Under the pieces are notes generated by a model that was given only the letters and a program-made list of their open reading frames with translations, was not told the origin of the DNA and ran no database searches. The position numbers were made by a program, and so were the translations under genes. Positions 7,767 to 15,635 of a DNA stretch of 64,000 nt are shown piece after piece. Source of the stretch: Thalassotalea hakodatensis (GTDB lineage: Bacteria; Pseudomonadota; Gammaproteobacteria; Enterobacterales; Alteromonadaceae); contig NZ_AP027365.1 of NCBI RefSeq assembly GCF_030295995.1, positions 1,550,001 through 1,614,000 of the forward strand. Direction: 5' to 3'. Numbering within the stretch: the stretch's first letter is position 1; every line of letters starts with the position of its first letter.

Positions 7767-9107
7767 TTATTGATAATCAACCCAAGCTTGTAATAAATTT
7801 TGATGCAATGTTTCCATTTGAGCGTTAAGTATACTTTGTGCGGAGCTATCTACCGGAAGTTCATCTTTAAGAAAACTTGGCACAATACGAAATACTTTTT
7901 TAAATAGCCATAACAATTCATACTGCATATCGTCAAGCTCTTGAAGTTCTTGGTGTACCTCATTAAAGTCGTCATCTTTGATGCTTTCTAACCAATCTAA
8001 GGTTTCTGTACTATCAAAGCCACCGCGCTTAATAATGTTATCAATTTGCTGATTTGCATCAAATAAGGCTTTGCTATGCTTGCCTGATACGGTTTTAGGG
8101 ATGTGAGCAATAAAATCGTTAAAGGCAAGATGCAATTGCATGATTCGGATCCGTTTTAAAATAATCGTTTTAGGGATGGAAATAAAAGTTTGACGATCAA
8201 TGAGCTCAGCAGTATCTAATTGTGCTCGTTGTAATATGCTATACATCGCTTGATAAAATTCAAATTTAAAGGCATGCATATTAATTTGAAGATAGGGTAA
8301 AATATTTGCCATTGATTTTCCTGATTTATCATATTGGTGTGTACGAATATGACAAATTGAATCTGCAAGCCCAACTAATTGTCCCAAATTGCCAAGTTGG
8401 CTGTTATGTAATCCCATAGGGTAGCCACTGCCGTCGTAACGTTCATGATGCTCTTTTATGCCACGTAGCACTTCACTGCCAAAGGGGTGAATAAGTTTGG
8501 CAATAGCTAAACTTATCTTAATATGCTGCTTGAAGGCATCCCATTCTTTATCAGTAAAATTACTTCGTTTACTGACTAAAGTAGGATCAATATGTAATAA
8601 GCCAATATCATGTAAAAGGCCGATATAAAAAATGTGGTTAATTTGCTCTAACGTTAGCTTCATTTCTTTTGCTAACAGGCATGCAAGCCAAGTACTGAAT
8701 AAGGTTTGTTCAAATAAACCGGGTAATTGAATTTTCATGATGGTTAGCTTTTGCAGTAAAACCCTTGGAATTTGTTTAACTGCGCAAAGCTGATTTAATA
8801 TACTCGCGAAATTCGTATTGTTGTGAATTTGAATAAGATCTGGGTATTTTTTGAGGAATTGCTGAAACTCCTTTTCTAGTGAAGTATTCGTTAAACATCC
8901 TTGGACGGTAATCAATTCGTCGAGCTGGCTTTGCATTTTATGGCCAACCAAGAACTCTTGTACCCGATGTTCAATTGCTGTGCCTTTTGGCACTAGTAAC
9001 ACACCAAATGTATTGTAGATATTTTCTACAGCCACCACTTTATTCGTGGTACTTACATCTGTTAGGTGGTTGATGTAATGTTCGTTATTCTCTACCTTTA
9101 AATCCAC
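7767..9107 (-). CDS. HD-GYP-type protein, partly degenerate
   Basis: Resembles HD-GYP cyclic-di-GMP phosphodiesterases; 446 residues without membrane segments. The N-terminal 120 residues are the region that precedes HD-GYP domains in this group, with no recognised sensor. HD is at 166-167, HHE at 220-222 and the DGSGYP signature at 225-230. Deviations: the first metal-binding histidine of the family appears to be Q134, the lysine after HDIG is leucine, and the usual D-A-x-T-S/D-R-P-Y-R segment is replaced by DSICHIRTHQYDK. It may therefore be a weak enzyme or a c-di-GMP receptor. The gene is convergent with the GNAT gene and downstream of fur, but a terminator separates it from fur. Confidence 0.85.
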   Translation of the reverse strand: MDLKVENNEHYINHLTDVSTTNKVVAVENIYNTFGVLLVPKGTAIEHRVQEFLVGHKMQSQLDELITVQGCLTNTSLEKEFQQFLKKYPDLIQIHNNTNFASILNQLCAVKQIPRVLLQKLTIMKIQLPGLFEQTLFSTWLACLLAKEMKLTLEQINHIFYIGLLHDIGLLHIDPTLVSKRSNFTDKEWDAFKQHIKISLAIAKLIHPFGSEVLRGIKEHHERYDGSGYPMGLHNSQLGNLGQLVGLADSICHIRTHQYDKSGKSMANILPYLQINMHAFKFEFYQAMYSILQRAQLDTAELIDRQTFISIPKTIILKRIRIMQLHLAFNDFIAHIPKTVSGKHSKALFDANQQIDNIIKRGGFDSTETLDWLESIKDDDFNEVHQELQELDDMQYELLWLFKKVFRIVPSFLKDELPVDSSAQSILNAQMETLHQNLLQAWVDYQ

Positions 9108-9250
9108 AGATAGATCCTTAAAGGGTTAACAGATCAGGTAATACTTAAACTATTGAACTATCGTCAGTTATAGCATAAAAGAATGTTAGTCGCGACGGTT
9201 TGTTTTGTGAGTTAACGTGAAAATTGAAGGTAATAGGGAGGTAAAAGGAT

Positions 9251-9278
9251 AAAAAACGGCAAATGATAAGCCGTTTTT
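9251..9278 (-). terminator. Rho-independent terminator after fur
   Basis: AAAAACGGC and GCCGTTTTT pair over a 9-base loop about 17 bp past the fur stop codon, with a T-run on the minus strand. Confidence 0.85.
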
Positions 9279-9294
9279 ATATGATTAAGATATA

Positions 9295-9738
9295 TTATTG
9301 ATGAGATTTACGGTACTTTTCACAAGCTTCTTGGTCTTCACATTCACCGTATAAATATAAGCTGTGATTAGTTAAGCGAATTTTATGATGTTTTGCTACA
9401 TCTTCTTGGCGTTGCTCAATAACATCATCTTCGAATTCTACAACTTTACCACACTTTAAACACACAAGGTGATCATGATGCTTTTTATGGCTTAGTTCAA
9501 AAACAGATTTACCACCTTCAAAATGGTGACGAGTAACAATGCCTGCATCGTCAAACTGGTTCAATACGCGATAAACGGTCGCAAGACCAATTTCTTCATT
9601 TTGATCAAGCAGAATTTTATATACGTCTTCTGCACTTATGTGCTGATTGTTAGGATCTTGCAGAATTGCTAAAATCTTAACGCGTGGTAACGTAATTTTT
9701 AATCCGGCTCTTTTTAGTTCTTCGTTTTGATCTGGCAT
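9295..9738 (-). CDS. fur: Ferric uptake regulator Fur
   Basis: Iron-sensing transcriptional repressor. It has 147 residues: an N-terminal winged helix (LKRAGLKITLPRVKIL, matching the E. coli Fur N-terminus) and a C-terminal dimerisation and metal domain with HHDHLVCLKCGK (histidine cluster and a structural-zinc CxxC) plus a second cysteine pair (CEDQEAC) near the end. I place the start at the ATG at 9738 (MPDQNEELKRAG). The longer reading from a TTG at 9753 adds five residues absent from relatives. A sigma-70-like promoter lies 34-62 bp upstream. Neighbours on the same strand (fldA, ybfE, ybfF) repeat the order known from E. coli. Confidence 0.97.
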   Translation of the reverse strand: MPDQNEELKRAGLKITLPRVKILAILQDPNNQHISAEDVYKILLDQNEEIGLATVYRVLNQFDDAGIVTRHHFEGGKSVFELSHKKHHDHLVCLKCGKVVEFEDDVIEQRQEDVAKHHKIRLTNHSLYLYGECEDQEACEKYRKSHQ

Positions 9739-9771
9739 GAAGTAACGTCTCAATTGGTCGTAAAGGCTAAA

Positions 9772-9800
9772 ATTATAGTGGGATTTGCCGTGATATTAAA
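9772..9800 (-). promoter_or_regulatory. Putative fur promoter
   Basis: On the minus strand: -35 TTTAAT (9795-9800), a 17-bp spacer and a perfect -10 TATAAT (9772-9777), 33 bp upstream of the fur ATG. The -35 is weak. No clear Fur box was recognised around it. Confidence 0.55.
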
Positions 9801-10018
9801 GGGCTATTTAACGATATTTTTTATTATCGTGTTTCAGTTAATTATTTGATCACTTTACAAGAATTTTCTAATCGGTGATTCTCTGAGAATCAAGGCAATA
9901 TTCTATGAATATGCTTATTAAAAAAGCGTGATCGATTTGTGTGTAATTATCGATACCAAGACAAGAAAAATACTACAAGTTTTCTGGGCTCAGTTTGGGC
10001 TTTTCATTTTATAAATGA

Positions 10019-10229
10019 GCAATTATCTCACCTCTAACACGCTCCCAAAGGGCGAGTTTAAAAGGGTTATAGACTGTGTTATTGATTTTAACAAGGACGC
10101 TACAAGGATGTAGCTTATTAGAGAACGCAGGAGCACGTTCTCCTGAATAACCATTCTTTGCAATCAATGCCTTGCCTCTATCCCTTTTATTTCTCGCTAA
10201 GTGACTAAATATTTAATTGAGTTGGTATT
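10019..10229 (+). repeat. MITE-like element, copy B (left end decayed)
   Basis: Aligns along its length with bases 6111-6320 of copy A at roughly 85 percent by eye, with the CsrA-like hairpin GCTACAAGGATGTAGC conserved at 10099-10114. Where A and B differ inside stems the pairing is kept: AAAAGGG (10060-10066) with CCCTTTT (10182-10188), and ATTGATT (10081-10087) with AATCAAT (10162-10168). The right end (TTGAGTTGGTAT) is a mutated terminal repeat. The left end is not clear; ATACCAA at 9953 may be its remnant. Confidence 0.75.
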
Positions 10230-10341
10230 ATTAGAGAACGCAGGAGCACGTTCTCTTGAATAACCATTCTCTGCAATCAACGCCGTGCCTCTAAAGCGTT
10301 TAATTCTCGCTGAATGACCGAATATTTATGCGAATTGGTAT
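10226..10341 (+). repeat. MITE-like element, right-end fragment (copy C)
   Basis: Directly after copy B the sequence re-enters the element at TTAGAGAACGCAGGAGCACG and runs through the intact right terminal repeat (TTTATGCGAATTGGTAT, 10325-10341). It matches copy A more closely than copy B does (for example CTAAAGCGTTTAATTCTCGC). The left half, including the CsrA-like hairpin, is missing. Confidence 0.75.
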
Positions 10342-10357
10342 TATATTAACAGAGTTA

Positions 10358-10385
10358 AAAAAACCTGCATTAATGCAGGTTTTTA
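10358..10385 (-). terminator. Rho-independent terminator after fldA
   Basis: A perfect inverted repeat, AAACCTGCAT with ATGCAGGTTT, flanked by A-rich and T-rich runs; it can act on either strand. It lies 19 bp past the fldA stop codon. Confidence 0.85.
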
Positions 10386-10403
10386 TGAGTATTTTATGAC
10401 AAC

Positions 10404-10931
10404 TTAATCAGCAAGTTCAGCTAAACACATTTCTTCATAAACAAGATTAACCCATTTATCTACACGTTCTTCTGTAAGCTCAGGTTGTCTGTCTTCATCG
10501 ACACAAAGCCCAATAAAAGTATTTTCATCAATTAACGCTTTTGAGGCTTCAAATTCGTAACCTTCGTTTGGCCAGTTGCCAACAATTATGGCCCCTTTAG
10601 ATTCACAAATATCTCTAAGCGGTTCCATTGCGTCACAAAAGTATTCTGCGTAATCTTCTTGATCACCTAAACCGAAAATAGCGACTAATTTGTCGGTGAA
10701 ATCAATTTCTTCTAACTCAGGTAAAAAATCATCCCAGTCACATTGGTTTTCACCGTAGTACCACGTTGGAATACCTAAAATAATCAAATCAAAAGCGGCG
10801 ATATCTTCTTTGGTGCTTTTGGCAATATCTTTTACCTCAACCATTTTTTTGCCTAATTTCTTTTGGATCATTTTGCCTATCGCTTCAGTGTTACCTGTAT
10901 CGCTACCAAAAAATAAACCTACAATTGCCAT
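10404..10931 (-). CDS. fldA: Flavodoxin, long-chain
   Basis: FMN-binding electron carrier serving, in relatives, radical-SAM enzymes and reductive biosynthesis. It has 175 residues. The phosphate-binding loop is FFGSDTGNTEAIGK near the N-terminus, the 60s loop is TWYYGE and the 90s loop is GLGDQEDYAEYFCDA; the extra strand region of long-chain flavodoxins is present. The adjacent ybfE gene ends upstream with an 18-bp gap, so they probably share a transcript, which ends at the hairpin after fldA. In E. coli the same genes are neighbours (ybfE-fldA-fur). Confidence 0.96.
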   Translation of the reverse strand: MAIVGLFFGSDTGNTEAIGKMIQKKLGKKMVEVKDIAKSTKEDIAAFDLIILGIPTWYYGENQCDWDDFLPELEEIDFTDKLVAIFGLGDQEDYAEYFCDAMEPLRDICESKGAIIVGNWPNEGYEFEASKALIDENTFIGLCVDEDRQPELTEERVDKWVNLVYEEMCLAELAD

Positions 10932-10949
10932 GAATAATAACCTTTTACT

Positions 10950-11231
10950 TTAATTTTCTTCGCTTGCTAATGCTTTTATGATAAGTGATTCGATAAGTTC
11001 ACTTCTGTTGCAGCTAGCATTCTGTGCGAGCTGATCTAGTTTTTCTATCAAATTTTGATGAATTTTAAATTCAACACGTTTTAAACCGTTATTTCGGTCT
11101 CTTTTTACTTGGTTTCGTTTGTTAATTCGAACCTGAACGCTCCGCGAATGCGGATTGGTTTTTGGGCGACCAGGTCGCTTATCATCACCAAATATGTCGA
11201 TTGTGGTTAAATCTGCTTCGTGTTTTGCCAT
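10950..11231 (-). CDS. ybfE: YbfE-family protein (LexA-regulated in E. coli)
   Basis: Small basic protein of 93 residues matching E. coli YbfE in its core: RRPGRPKTNP-like KRPGRPKTNPHSRSVQ, RINKRNQ, KRDRNNGLKRVEFK, then a ribbon-helix-helix-like C-terminus with NRSELIESLI. A DNA-binding role is plausible but unproven. I take the start at the ATG at 11231 (MAKHEADLTT), which matches the family; a reading extended upstream would run through the DUF2788 gene. Only two bases separate it from the DUF2788 stop, suggesting coupled translation. I saw no clear LexA box nearby. Confidence 0.9.
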   Translation of the reverse strand: MAKHEADLTTIDIFGDDKRPGRPKTNPHSRSVQVRINKRNQVKRDRNNGLKRVEFKIHQNLIEKLDQLAQNASCNRSELIESLIIKALASEEN

Positions 11232-11233
11232 GG

Positions 11234-11455
11234 TTAGCCTAGGCCCTGATTTTCCCAAATAAATTGGATCACGCCCTTGGCAATAAAGCCAGCACAACCT
11301 AAAAACAACACGAAGTACACTACGTATTGTCCCATTTTAGGCACATCATTTTTTTTCATAATGTCATGTATAGATAACCCTATGAAAACAAATATAAAAA
11401 CAAAAAATAAGTTTAAGCCTATTTTTTCAATTAAAGCAAAGTGTTCAGCAAGCAT
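11234..11455 (-). CDS. DUF2788 family small membrane protein
   Basis: A 73-residue protein with two hydrophobic helices (about residues 13-30 and 46-66) joined by a short charged loop (DIMKKNDVPKMG). It resembles the DUF2788 family of small inner-membrane proteins of unknown function found in marine Gammaproteobacteria. It lies between ybfF and ybfE, where E. coli has no gene, and stops two bases before the ybfE start. Likely part of the same operon. Confidence 0.75.
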   Translation of the reverse strand: MLAEHFALIEKIGLNLFFVFIFVFIGLSIHDIMKKNDVPKMGQYVVYFVLFLGCAGFIAKGVIQFIWENQGLG

Positions 11456-11565
11456 AATTCACCTTAAAAAATTCAGGCGCGACTATAGCACATTGCAAAC
11501 ACCTTACGCATTATTTTTACCATATAAATTATTGCATATGCAATAAAAAAGGCAAATAATATCCT

Positions 11566-12336
11566 TTAATGAATTTTTTGCAAAAAATCACCGACAATTT
11601 TATTAAAAGCAACGGTCTTTTCTGCGTGCAACCAATGGCCAGCACCTTGAATTATCTTTGCTGAAGCACTAGGAAATAGTTGATTGATTCTATCACGATG
11701 CTGATGGGTAATATAATTTGATTCACTGCCTTTAATGAATAATGTAGGTCGAGAAAACCGTCGCTCTCCTTGATATGCGGCCATAATTTGTGGATAGCAG
11801 TGAGTTAAAAATGCGAGATTACATTTAAAATGAAATTGTTCATTTTGTTTTGTTAAATTACGCAATAAAAATTGTCGAACGCCTGCTTGTTCAACATAAT
11901 CTGAAAGCGTTACATCGGCATCTTTTCTACTTTCAATGCTATGTAAATCAATCGCATTAAGACCTGCAAAAATTTGCTCATGATGTGGAGGATATGCAGT
12001 AGGCGCGATATCAGCAACGATAAGTTTATTAACGCGCCGAGGGTATTCTAACGCTACCTGCATGGCTATTTTCCCTCCCATAGAATGACCTAAAATACTT
12101 GCTGTTTCTATGTTTAGCGCGTCCATAGTGTCAATAATGTCGGTCGCTAGTGAGTCATATTCCATATTATTAATCTGTGGGGAGCTACCGTGATTTCTGA
12201 CATCGACATTGGTAACAGTATAATGCTCGCTTAACGGTTTGGCGACCATGTTTAAGTTTTCTAAGCTACCCAGTAAACCATGTATGAGGAGTAAGTGAGC
12301 ACCTTGTCCTTGTTGTTGATAATGAAGAATGGCCAT
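11566..12336 (-). CDS. ybfF: Alpha/beta-hydrolase fold esterase YbfF
   Basis: Serine esterase of the alpha/beta hydrolase fold, 256 residues. Features: oxyanion-hole HGLLGS near residue 18, nucleophile elbow GHSMGG at about residue 86, and a late catalytic histidine in GAGHWLH. E. coli YbfF hydrolyses acyl esters including acyl-CoA and palmitoyl-CoA in vitro; the in vivo role is unclear. The start is the ATG at 12336 (MAILHY); the alternative TTG two codons upstream is less likely. It is divergent from seqA, as in E. coli, and heads the ybfF-DUF2788-ybfE-fldA series. Confidence 0.92.
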   Translation of the reverse strand: MAILHYQQQGQGAHLLLIHGLLGSLENLNMVAKPLSEHYTVTNVDVRNHGSSPQINNMEYDSLATDIIDTMDALNIETASILGHSMGGKIAMQVALEYPRRVNKLIVADIAPTAYPPHHEQIFAGLNAIDLHSIESRKDADVTLSDYVEQAGVRQFLLRNLTKQNEQFHFKCNLAFLTHCYPQIMAAYQGERRFSRPTLFIKGSESNYITHQHRDRINQLFPSASAKIIQGAGHWLHAEKTVAFNKIVGDFLQKIH

Positions 12337-12401
12337 GAACAAATAAAAATAATGAATGTTGATAACATTATACTGAATTTCATCAATAAGCTAAATTCCT
12401 C

Positions 12402-12430
12402 TAGAGACTTAGTAATAAGCTCAGTATAAT
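12402..12430 (+). promoter_or_regulatory. Putative seqA promoter
   Basis: -35 TAGAGA (12402-12407), a 17-bp spacer and a perfect -10 TATAAT (12425-12430), 32 bp upstream of the seqA start. Confidence 0.5.
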
Positions 12431-12462
12431 CTTGCTCGCAATTATCGTGGTAAGGTTATTAG

Positions 12463-13011
12463 ATGAAACATATCGAAATAGATGAAGAGTTATATCAATA
12501 TTTAGCGTCAAATACTCAATATATTGGCGAAAGCGCGTCATCCATATTACGGCGCCTGTTGGCTTTGCCAGGAGAGCAAACGAAAGCAAAGTCGGTTAGT
12601 GCCGACAAAGTAACTAAAACATTTTCGGTAGAAAACCAAGTGTCTGCTTCTGCTCCAGTAAAAAATGCAGAAAAGAAAAATGTATTCGATGTTATAAATA
12701 AAGAAGAACTCGCTATGCAAAGAGGAGTCGTCGGGCGTTTTTTATTGTTATTATCTGCGTTACATCGTGTACATGGCGAAGCATTTTCTACGGTTTTAGG
12801 TATAAGAGGACGAGACCGCTTATATTTTGCTGATAGTGAAAAAGCGTTGAGTGAATCTGGTAGTAGTACAAAGCCACGTCAGATCCCTGAAAGTCGCTTT
12901 TGGGTGATTACTAATTCAAATACCACCCGGAAAAAAATGATGATCACCGAGGTAGCAAAAGCCTTAGGCTATGTAGATGAGCAAATAGAAAAAATAAGAG
13001 ATTTATTATAA
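12463..13011 (+). CDS. seqA: Replication initiation regulator SeqA
   Basis: Binds hemimethylated GATC sites and sequesters newly replicated oriC. It has 182 residues. The N-terminal oligomerisation domain reads [18 protein letters not shown] with [10 protein letters not shown], followed by a low-complexity linker (about residues 42-85). The C-terminal DNA-binding domain includes [21 protein letters not shown], and [11 protein letters not shown] with [15 protein letters not shown]. Its presence implies Dam methylation. It lies 17 bp upstream of pgm, in the seqA-pgm order also found in E. coli. Confidence 0.97.
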   Translation: MKHIEIDEELYQYLASNTQYIGESASSILRRLLALPGEQTKAKSVSADKVTKTFSVENQVSASAPVKNAEKKNVFDVINKEELAMQRGVVGRFLLLLSALHRVHGEAFSTVLGIRGRDRLYFADSEKALSESGSSTKPRQIPESRFWVITNSNTTRKKMMITEVAKALGYVDEQIEKIRDLL

Positions 13012-13028
13012 AAAATTAAGAGGTATTC

Positions 13029-14675
13029 ATGTCTGTTCACGAAAATGCAGGTCAACAAGCTACGCCAAAAGATCTAGAAAACATACCGTCTGTTGTTAGT
13101 CAGTATTACCTTAATCAACCTGATGTTAATCACGTTGAGCAACGTGTTAGTTTTGGTACATCTGGGCATAGAGGCACCTCTGTAAAACATAGCTTTAATG
13201 AGCATCATATTATAGCTATTTGCCAAGCCGTTGCTGAATACCGACAGCAGCAGGGAATTGATGGGCCACTGTTTTTGGGTAAAGATACTCACGCATTATC
13301 TGAACCTGCATTTGCTACTGCATTATCGGTATTAATTGCTAATAACGTGCCGGTAATAGTGCAGCAAGACTTTGGCTTTACTCCTACTCCGGTAATTTCA
13401 AGGTTAATCATCGTTCATAACCGTGAACACCACACTCAAGCCGATGGTCTTATCATTACACCTTCTCATAACCCCCCCGCAGATGGTGGTATAAAATATA
13501 ACCCTCCTCATGGAGGCCCTGCGGAAGGAAATATTACCCAACGCATTGAAAAGCGCGCGAACGACATTATTCAACGAGGTTTGTTAGATGCAAAGCAAGC
13601 AAGTTATCAACATGCATTGCAATCGCCGTTATTAACCAAGCAAGACTTTATTACTTTCTATGTAAATGAATTATCAAAAGTTATTGACTTTAAGGCAATA
13701 CAACAAGCTGGAGTAACCATTGGTGCTGATCCGATGGGAGGATCTGGTATTGATTATTGGCCTGCTATTGCTGAACGTTATCAACTAGCATTAACGGTGG
13801 TAAACGATAAAGTAGACGCTAGCTTTGCTTTCATGACCCTTGATAAAGATGGAAAAATTCGCATGGATTGTTCATCACCCTATGCGATGGCTAGCTTGAT
13901 TGATTTAAAAGATCGTTTTGATATTGCTGTAGGAAATGATGCTGATTTCGATCGCCACGGCATTGTGACAAAAACAGATGGGTTAATGAATCCTAACCAT
14001 TATCTCGCGGTTGCTATTCATTATTTAATGACGCATCGACAATGGTCAGATACTTGTAAAATTGGTAAAACATTAGTGTCTAGCTCGATTATTGATCGTG
14101 TGGCCAAATCATTAAACAAACCGTTGGCAGAAGTGCCTGTTGGTTTCAAATGGTTCGTAGAAGGGCTTCATTCTGGAGACTATGCTTTTGGTGGTGAAGA
14201 AAGTGCTGGTGCTTCGTTTTTAGCACTTGATGGTAGTTGTTGGACAACCGATAAAGATGGTTTCATCATGGCGCTGCTTGCAGCAGAAATATTAGCCGTA
14301 ACAGGAAAAAACCCTCAACAGTACTATAATGAGCTAGCCGAAGCATTAGGTGAGCCTTGCTATAAGCGCAATGAAGCCGTTGCAACATTACAACAAAAAC
14401 ATATTTTCACATCAATTGATGCAAATGACATAAACGAGCAGACCTTAGCGGGCGAGCCTATCATTGAGACAATGACACATGCCCCGGCAAATGGTGCGCC
14501 TATTGGTGGTATTAAGGTTACCACTGAGAATGGTTGGTTTGCAGCTAGACCGTCAGGTACGGAAGATATTTATAAAATATACGCTGAAAGTTTTATTAAT
14601 GAAGCGCATTTAGATCGTATAATTGAGGATGCCCAATTGATTGTTAAGAAAATGTTTACAAAAAATGCATCATAA
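13029..14675 (+). CDS. pgm: Phosphoglucomutase (alpha-D-glucose)
   Basis: Interconverts glucose 1-phosphate and glucose 6-phosphate for glycogen, UDP-glucose and envelope sugars. The 548 residues match the alpha-D-phosphohexomutase family. Motifs: RVSFGTSGHRG early, the phosphoserine loop TPSHNPP, the magnesium loop GNDADFDRHG, the sugar-binding GGEESAGASF and the phosphate-binding RPSGTEDIYKIYAE near the C-terminus. A Shine-Dalgarno (AGAGGT) precedes the ATG. It follows seqA closely and is probably co-transcribed with it. Confidence 0.97.
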   Translation: MSVHENAGQQATPKDLENIPSVVSQYYLNQPDVNHVEQRVSFGTSGHRGTSVKHSFNEHHIIAICQAVAEYRQQQGIDGPLFLGKDTHALSEPAFATALSVLIANNVPVIVQQDFGFTPTPVISRLIIVHNREHHTQADGLIITPSHNPPADGGIKYNPPHGGPAEGNITQRIEKRANDIIQRGLLDAKQASYQHALQSPLLTKQDFITFYVNELSKVIDFKAIQQAGVTIGADPMGGSGIDYWPAIAERYQLALTVVNDKVDASFAFMTLDKDGKIRMDCSSPYAMASLIDLKDRFDIAVGNDADFDRHGIVTKTDGLMNPNHYLAVAIHYLMTHRQWSDTCKIGKTLVSSSIIDRVAKSLNKPLAEVPVGFKWFVEGLHSGDYAFGGEESAGASFLALDGSCWTTDKDGFIMALLAAEILAVTGKNPQQYYNELAEALGEPCYKRNEAVATLQQKHIFTSIDANDINEQTLAGEPIIETMTHAPANGAPIGGIKVTTENGWFAARPSGTEDIYKIYAESFINEAHLDRIIEDAQLIVKKMFTKNAS

Positions 14676-14711
14676 TGGTGCGAAATAACGTACAATTTGA
14701 TTAAAATTTAA

Positions 14712-14737
14712 CAAGGATTAAGATGCAAGGAGTGCAT
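14712..14737 (+). promoter_or_regulatory. Possible CsrA-type site in the leader of the GGDEF-like gene
   Basis: ATGCA (14723-14727) and TGCAT (14733-14737) enclose a five-base AGGAG loop, with a further CAAGGA at 14712-14717. GGA in a short hairpin loop is the CsrA/RsmA recognition pattern. It lies 35-61 bases upstream of the start codon and does not cover the gene's own Shine-Dalgarno. No experimental support. Confidence 0.3.
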
Positions 14738-14772
14738 TTAACAACAATAACAAGTTCATTTTAAGAGAGATT

Positions 14773-15510
14773 ATGCCTCATCGTCAGTACATACATCGAC
14801 CGACAGTGATAAAAGATTTATTAGTGATAGCAGTGGTAAACTTAGCGTTTCTGATTGTTTTCATGCAAATAGACTTTTTTGAAGGCATCTATCAATTTGT
14901 AATGAGACATGAAAACTATGAACTTGACGAGTTAATTCCACTAACGTTCACGCTAGCGTTTAGCTGGCTTATTTTCAGTTACCGCCGGATACGAGAGCTA
15001 GGTATTATGGCTCATACGTTAGAGCAAATATCATTAATAGATCCGCTAACCGGTTTACCCAATAGACGTTCAGGACAATTAAGCTTAATTTCTTGGTGTG
15101 AGTTAGCCAATAAACACGAACAACCATTTGCAGTGTTTCAAGTTGATTTAGATGATTTTAAAAAAGTAAATGACTTATATGGACAATTAGTCGGTGATGA
15201 AGTGCTAAAGCAAGTCACAAGAAAGCTTAATGCAGCTATTCCTAAGCAAGCATTATTATGTCGCTGGTTAGATGATAACTTTATTGTAATAGCGCCGATT
15301 ACATCAAAGTCTCCCCCGTATCAATTTGCTGAAAAATTACAACAAGCGATTGATGATCCAACCATGGCATCTACTGTTGAGATCACCTGTAGTATAGGGT
15401 TTGCTATTTATGAAAAACATCAAATTGTTGAAGATATCCTTCATGATGTAGAAGATGCTCTTTTAGTGGCAAAACATCGTGGTAAAAATGCGATCCACGG
15501 TCATAGTTAA
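14773..15510 (+). CDS. Membrane protein with degenerate GGDEF domain
   Basis: A 245-residue protein with two predicted membrane helices (about 16-34 and 55-70) followed by a cytoplasmic GGDEF-fold domain. The domain keeps the early conserved parts (DPLTGLPNRRS; VDLDDFKKVNDLYG; GDEVLKQV), but the catalytic GG(D/E)EF loop is replaced by LDDNF at 166-170 (RWLDDNF), and no RxxD inhibitory site is evident. It is therefore unlikely to make cyclic-di-GMP and may act as a receptor or scaffold. AGAGAG lies before the ATG. Its leader holds a possible CsrA-type hairpin. Confidence 0.85.
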   Translation: MPHRQYIHRPTVIKDLLVIAVVNLAFLIVFMQIDFFEGIYQFVMRHENYELDELIPLTFTLAFSWLIFSYRRIRELGIMAHTLEQISLIDPLTGLPNRRSGQLSLISWCELANKHEQPFAVFQVDLDDFKKVNDLYGQLVGDEVLKQVTRKLNAAIPKQALLCRWLDDNFIVIAPITSKSPPYQFAEKLQQAIDDPTMASTVEITCSIGFAIYEKHQIVEDILHDVEDALLVAKHRGKNAIHGHS

Positions 15511-15635
15511 CTGAAAGTAACGTTGAAAGTTTTCTGCTATGAACACGTTTTTTTATCTGAGTGAATATTATAGTAAAAAAATGACGCTAAATATTTTACA
15601 ATAACCACTATCATTCACCATAGTAAGAAATTGGT

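Noticed and set aside
11277-11546. 89-codon plus-strand frame opposite the DUF2788 gene
   Set aside because: It is antisense to a better-supported gene with a known domain and conserved spacing.
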